This document shows positions 61,111 through 64,000 of a stretch of DNA of 64,000 nucleotides, in pieces. The notes beneath the pieces are model-generated. The model saw only the letters and a program-made list of their open reading frames with translations, did no database searches and had not been told where the DNA came from. Source of the stretch: Burkholderiaceae bacterium (GTDB taxonomy: Bacteria > Pseudomonadota > Gammaproteobacteria > Burkholderiales > Burkholderiaceae); contig JAGTRK010000003.1 in assembly GCA_018261955.1 (NCBI GenBank), positions 1-64,000 of the forward strand. Direction: 5' to 3'. Within the stretch, counting starts at the first letter, position 1; each line of letters begins with the position of its first letter. The translations under genes and the position numbers were made by a program.

Positions 61111-62706
61111 ATGTCGAATCAGTGGTTGAAAATTATCGTGAGCATTTGGAGCATTGCCTGCCTACCCACTTGGGCGCAAACTGCTGGGGATTTAAACCCT
61201 ACTATGCCCGCGGTGCTTGAGTCCAAGACTTTGCCAGAGTCTGATTTTTCGATAGCCCAATCCAGACGCGATGACTTTATAAATGCTTTGGGTCGGGATA
61301 TTGCGCGCTCAAACGTCTCTTTCTACGCGCAAGCCGTTGGGGATTCTGCCCCCATCATTGCCATCAACGCCAACCGTGCGCAAAATCCTGCGTCGGTGAT
61401 TAAATTGTTGACCACGTTTGCAGCATTGAAAAAATTCGGCGCGGATTACCGCTGGCAAACGAGTTTATGGGCGCAAGAGCCCATCAATGCGCAAGGACAA
61501 CTCAATTCACCTTTGTTGCTCAAAGGTTCGGGCGACCCTCAATTGGTGATTGAACGCTTAGACGATTTGGTACAGCAACTCAAGCGCGCTGGTCTAAAAC
61601 AATTGAGTGCTCCCTTGCTAATTGACCGAAACGCTTTTGCCTATGTGGCACAAAACCCAGCCGAATTTGATGGTGAGCCAGCCATGCCCTACAACGCATT
61701 GCCCGATGCGGCTTTACTGAATTATCATGCCTTGAGTTTTGGTTTTGACCCCAATCATCAGCAGGTGCGCATGGTGCCGTGGTTGGATGGGTTTGTGTTG
61801 AACAATCATGTGCGCTTTGTTGAAGGTGCTTGTCCTGAGAATGGTTGGAAAAGCACCATCAATTTGGGCGTGTCGGGTTATTCCGCTTCGCTCAGTGGCA
61901 CGTATTATTCGGGTTGTGGTGTGCAACAGTGGCATGTGCATGCCTACCAACTTTCTGCCAATCAGTATGCCCAAGGTGTGTTGGGTGCTTTGTTCAAAGG
62001 GCACACAGGTTTAGAATTTTCCAGTTGCGGTGTGGCGCGTTTTTGGGACAAACTGTTTCAGCGTTGGCATGATTGCTTTGCGCCGACGATTGCATGGTCT
62101 GAACCGCAAGCCATGGATGCGGTTTCCAGTTCGCGCACGTCCAACAAACTTGATACCGATGAATCATGGCGTGTGTTGGCAACGGTGCCATCCCCGCCGT
62201 TGTCGGCGATGATTAAAGACATGAATTTTTACAGCAACAATGTCATGGCGAGGCAAATTTATTTAAATTTATCGGTACAAGCCAATCAAGCTGCAAGCCT
62301 ATCGAGTAGTGCCCAAGTGGTACATCAGATTTTAAATGACGCGGGTTTGAGCGATGACAGCGTCCAAATGGGCAACGGTTCTGGGTTGTCCAATGAAACA
62401 CGCATCAGCCCACGTGAACTGGCGCAGGTATTGATTCAGGCCAATCAGATGTCTGAGTTTATTGACAGTTTGCCGCGCATTGGTCTGGAAGGCACAGTAA
62501 AAAAACGCCTAACCGACACGGATATGGTGGGGCGCGGGCGTATTAAAACAGGTTCGCTCAACAACGTGCGGGCGATAGCGGGCTATGTTGATGGTAAAAG
62601 TGGCAAACGTTATGCTGTGGTCTCACTCATCAACGATGACAATGCGCAATCTGATACAGGCAAACGCGCACATGATATATTTATGCAATGGGTGGGTGAG
62701 CAGTAG
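61111..62706 (+). CDS. dacB: D-alanyl-D-alanine carboxypeptidase/endopeptidase (PBP4, DacB)
   Basis: A 531-residue class C low-molecular-mass penicillin-binding protein exported to the periplasm (signal peptide MSNQWLKIIVSIWSIACLPTWAQ). Catalytic motifs are SVIK in NPASVIKLL, YSNN for SxN and KTG in GRIKTGSLNN. It trims or cleaves peptidoglycan cross-links. A domain of about 200 residues sits between the first two motifs, typical of the family. It stands alone with a terminator. Confidence 0.93.
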   Translation: MSNQWLKIIVSIWSIACLPTWAQTAGDLNPTMPAVLESKTLPESDFSIAQSRRDDFINALGRDIARSNVSFYAQAVGDSAPIIAINANRAQNPASVIKLLTTFAALKKFGADYRWQTSLWAQEPINAQGQLNSPLLLKGSGDPQLVIERLDDLVQQLKRAGLKQLSAPLLIDRNAFAYVAQNPAEFDGEPAMPYNALPDAALLNYHALSFGFDPNHQQVRMVPWLDGFVLNNHVRFVEGACPENGWKSTINLGVSGYSASLSGTYYSGCGVQQWHVHAYQLSANQYAQGVLGALFKGHTGLEFSSCGVARFWDKLFQRWHDCFAPTIAWSEPQAMDAVSSSRTSNKLDTDESWRVLATVPSPPLSAMIKDMNFYSNNVMARQIYLNLSVQANQAASLSSSAQVVHQILNDAGLSDDSVQMGNGSGLSNETRISPRELAQVLIQANQMSEFIDSLPRIGLEGTVKKRLTDTDMVGRGRIKTGSLNNVRAIAGYVDGKSGKRYAVVSLINDDNAQSDTGKRAHDIFMQWVGEQ

Positions 62707-62750
62707 AGGGCTTGAGTGTGTCTATGGACATGTGCGTGGTCGAAGCAATA

Positions 62751-62779
62751 GAAAAACACCTCATGGCGAGGTGTTTTTC
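62751..62779 (+). terminator. Terminator after dacB (bidirectional)
   Basis: GAAAAACACCTC, loop ATGGC, GAGGTGTTTTTC. It also lies past the convergent OmpA-like gene. Confidence 0.88.
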
Positions 62780-62812
62780 GTGTTACCTACTATTTATTTA
62801 AAGTGCATTGAT

Positions 62813-63391
62813 TTATGGCATCGACACAAACGCAATGCGTCGATTTTGTTGACGACCCTCTGCCGTATCGTTGCTGGCAATCGGTTGAGATTCGCCATAG
62901 CCTTTGGCAGTCATACGCTCGCTTGCCACGCCTTTTTTAATCAGATACGCAACCACTGATTGGGCGCGTGATTCTGATAGGGTTTGGTTAGCGGCATCAT
63001 TGCCTTGGGCATCCGTGTGACCTGCGACTTCAAACTTGCCTTCTTTCAAGCATTCTGACACCGCATCGAGTTGACTCACACCTTTGGTTGTGAGTTTGGC
63101 ACTGCCTGTGTCAAATTCAACCACCATTTTTAAGGTGTCCACGCAAGCGGCATTTTTTGCCATATCGGTTTGCGCGGGTACAACACTCGTTGCGGGTGCA
63201 GGTGTTGATGTGGCGACGGGTGCAGTTGCCACAGCAGTTGCTGGTGCAGTCATGGCGGCAGTGGTATCCACTGCTTTGGGTGCCATACAGCCGCGCAACA
63301 GTAAGAAAGCCAAAATTGCCGCGACCAACCAACGCAACCAAGTGCACCAACAGGGACGCTTGCATTGGCAATCGTTTTGATTGTGTTTCAT
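62813..63391 (-). CDS. OmpA-like peptidoglycan-binding membrane protein
   Basis: A 192-residue protein: a Cys-rich N-terminus (MKHNQNDCQCKRPCWC), one membrane segment (WLVAAILAFLLLRGC), an Ala/Thr-rich linker and a C-terminal OmpA-like domain (VVEFDTGSAKL, VAGHTDAQGNDAANQTLSESRAQ, GYGESQPIASND, QQNRRIAFV) with the Asp and Arg that bind diaminopimelate. It should anchor the envelope to peptidoglycan from the inner membrane. Cotranscribed with the Cys-rich upstream gene, which shares a Cys-rich N-terminal region. Confidence 0.88.
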   Translation of the reverse strand: MKHNQNDCQCKRPCWCTWLRWLVAAILAFLLLRGCMAPKAVDTTAAMTAPATAVATAPVATSTPAPATSVVPAQTDMAKNAACVDTLKMVVEFDTGSAKLTTKGVSQLDAVSECLKEGKFEVAGHTDAQGNDAANQTLSESRAQSVVAYLIKKGVASERMTAKGYGESQPIASNDTAEGRQQNRRIAFVSMP

Positions 63392-63427
63392 AGAGTTTCT
63401 CCTTGTGTTTGATGAGCAGTGAACGTG

Positions 63428-63925
63428 TTAAACGCGCACGCCACCTTTTAACTCTTCGGTCAAACGCTCGAAACCTGCTTGGTCGCCTTTGGCAATCAGG
63501 GCGGCTTGTTCGGGCCAAGTGCCTGGGTTCATCATTTGCAAGCCCGCGGCGTTTAAGATTTCATCCAATTTGGCAACAGGCGTGACAGCCAATTCGTGGA
63601 ATTGATGAATGCCCGCGGCGTGTAAAATTTCTGCGACTTTAGGACCGATGCCTTCAATCACTTTCAAATCATCCCTACCATCGATTTGGAATAAACCACT
63701 CGATAGTACCGCGGTAGTTTTTGCTGTCTCACTGACAAGATGAGAAGATGTTGCTTTTTCTGTAACTTGATTGTTTGCACAACAATTGTTTTTATTCGAG
63801 CCTGAGCAAGTGCCGTCTTTACAACACTCGCAAGTGCATTTGCATTTACAGAAAAAAGCAGTGAGTATCCAATGAATCACCCAACCAATTAATAAACCGA
63901 GCGTCAACCACCAAAACTTATCCAT
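63428..63925 (-). CDS. Membrane-anchored Cys-rich protein with helix-hairpin-helix domain
   Basis: A 165-residue protein: one membrane segment (WWLTLGLLIGWVIHWILTAFF), then nine Cys within about 25 residues (FCKCKCTCECCKDGTC...CC), a polar linker, and a C-terminal helix-hairpin-helix-like domain with DDLKVIEGIGPKVAEILHAAGI, as in the DUF4332/L21-associated group. The Cys cluster could bind metal. The function is unknown. It lies 36 bases upstream of the OmpA-like gene on the same strand. Confidence 0.72.
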   Translation of the reverse strand: MDKFWWLTLGLLIGWVIHWILTAFFCKCKCTCECCKDGTCSGSNKNNCCANNQVTEKATSSHLVSETAKTTAVLSSGLFQIDGRDDLKVIEGIGPKVAEILHAAGIHQFHELAVTPVAKLDEILNAAGLQMMNPGTWPEQAALIAKGDQAGFERLTEELKGGVRV

Positions 63926-64000
63926 AATAAACCCCTTATTTGAAAAATATCGGATATAGAAAACTGCTGTTGTACGACCAATCGTCGCTGGAGGGTATGA

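Overview
The window looks like a chromosome segment of a betaproteobacterium, probably a lower-GC lineage of the Burkholderiales. The evidence is the gene neighbourhoods lpxK-Trm112-kdsB-adk, trpA-accD-folC-SPOR and map/rpsB-tsf-pyrH, the small families DUF3079 and DUF3579, an EF-P with Arg32, and the overall sequence character. I cannot name a genus. It is mostly housekeeping DNA, with rearranged versions of several conserved operons and a scatter of palindromic intergenic repeats.

Layout. 1-3.6 kb: the C-terminal part of a trimeric autotransporter adhesin, a frame-broken BamE/OmpA-type lipoprotein gene, a decayed reading frame and one AT-rich orphan. 3.7-12.9 kb: lipid A and Kdo genes (lpxK, kdsB), adk, trmB, trpA, accD, folC, a SPOR protein and an MFS transporter. 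13.0-18.1 kb: isocitrate lyase behind a palindromic operator-like site, then rarA, an Mrr-type restriction endonuclease and a DUF924 gene that overlap by ATGA junctions. 18.3-30.2 kb: a branched-chain amino acid-type binding lipoprotein and a block of TCA-cycle genes: a eukaryotic-type citrate synthase facing sdhE-gltA, then sucA, odhB, an M24 peptidase-like gene and lpdA. 30.3-38.8 kb: thioesterase, purB, cytochrome b561, corC, a COG3235-like membrane protein, cspA, clpS-clpA and an RDD protein. 38.9-46.1 kb: dnaK with a heat-shock-like promoter, DUF3079, lpxH-ppiB, cysS and an EF-G paralogue with a MITE-like element just upstream of its start. 46.4-53.5 kb: map, rpsB, tsf, pyrH, thrC, grpE, efp. 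53.5-61.0 kb: rhodanese lipoprotein, DUF3579, folD, then a thiamine operon thiC-thiO-thiS-thiG-thiE under a clear TPP riboswitch, with thiF divergent. 61.1-64 kb: dacB, and an OmpA-like protein paired with a Cys-rich helix-hairpin-helix membrane protein.

How the genes work together. The thiamine cluster makes the thiazole and pyrimidine halves (ThiC; ThiO, ThiS, ThiF, ThiG) and joins them (ThiE). SucA, OdhB and LpdA form the 2-oxoglutarate dehydrogenase complex, which needs TPP. Two citrate synthases and isocitrate lyase control carbon entry to the TCA and glyoxylate routes. Most transcription units end in strong hairpin terminators, several of them bidirectional.

The most interesting points are the paired citrate synthases of two families, the 109-bp element with 16-bp terminal inverted repeats and a TTATA direct repeat next to the ribosome binding site of the EF-G paralogue, the 22-bp perfect palindrome at the aceA promoter, the Mrr gene embedded in a coupled operon, and three families of palindromic repeats. 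I found no CRISPR array, prophage, tRNA or rRNA gene.
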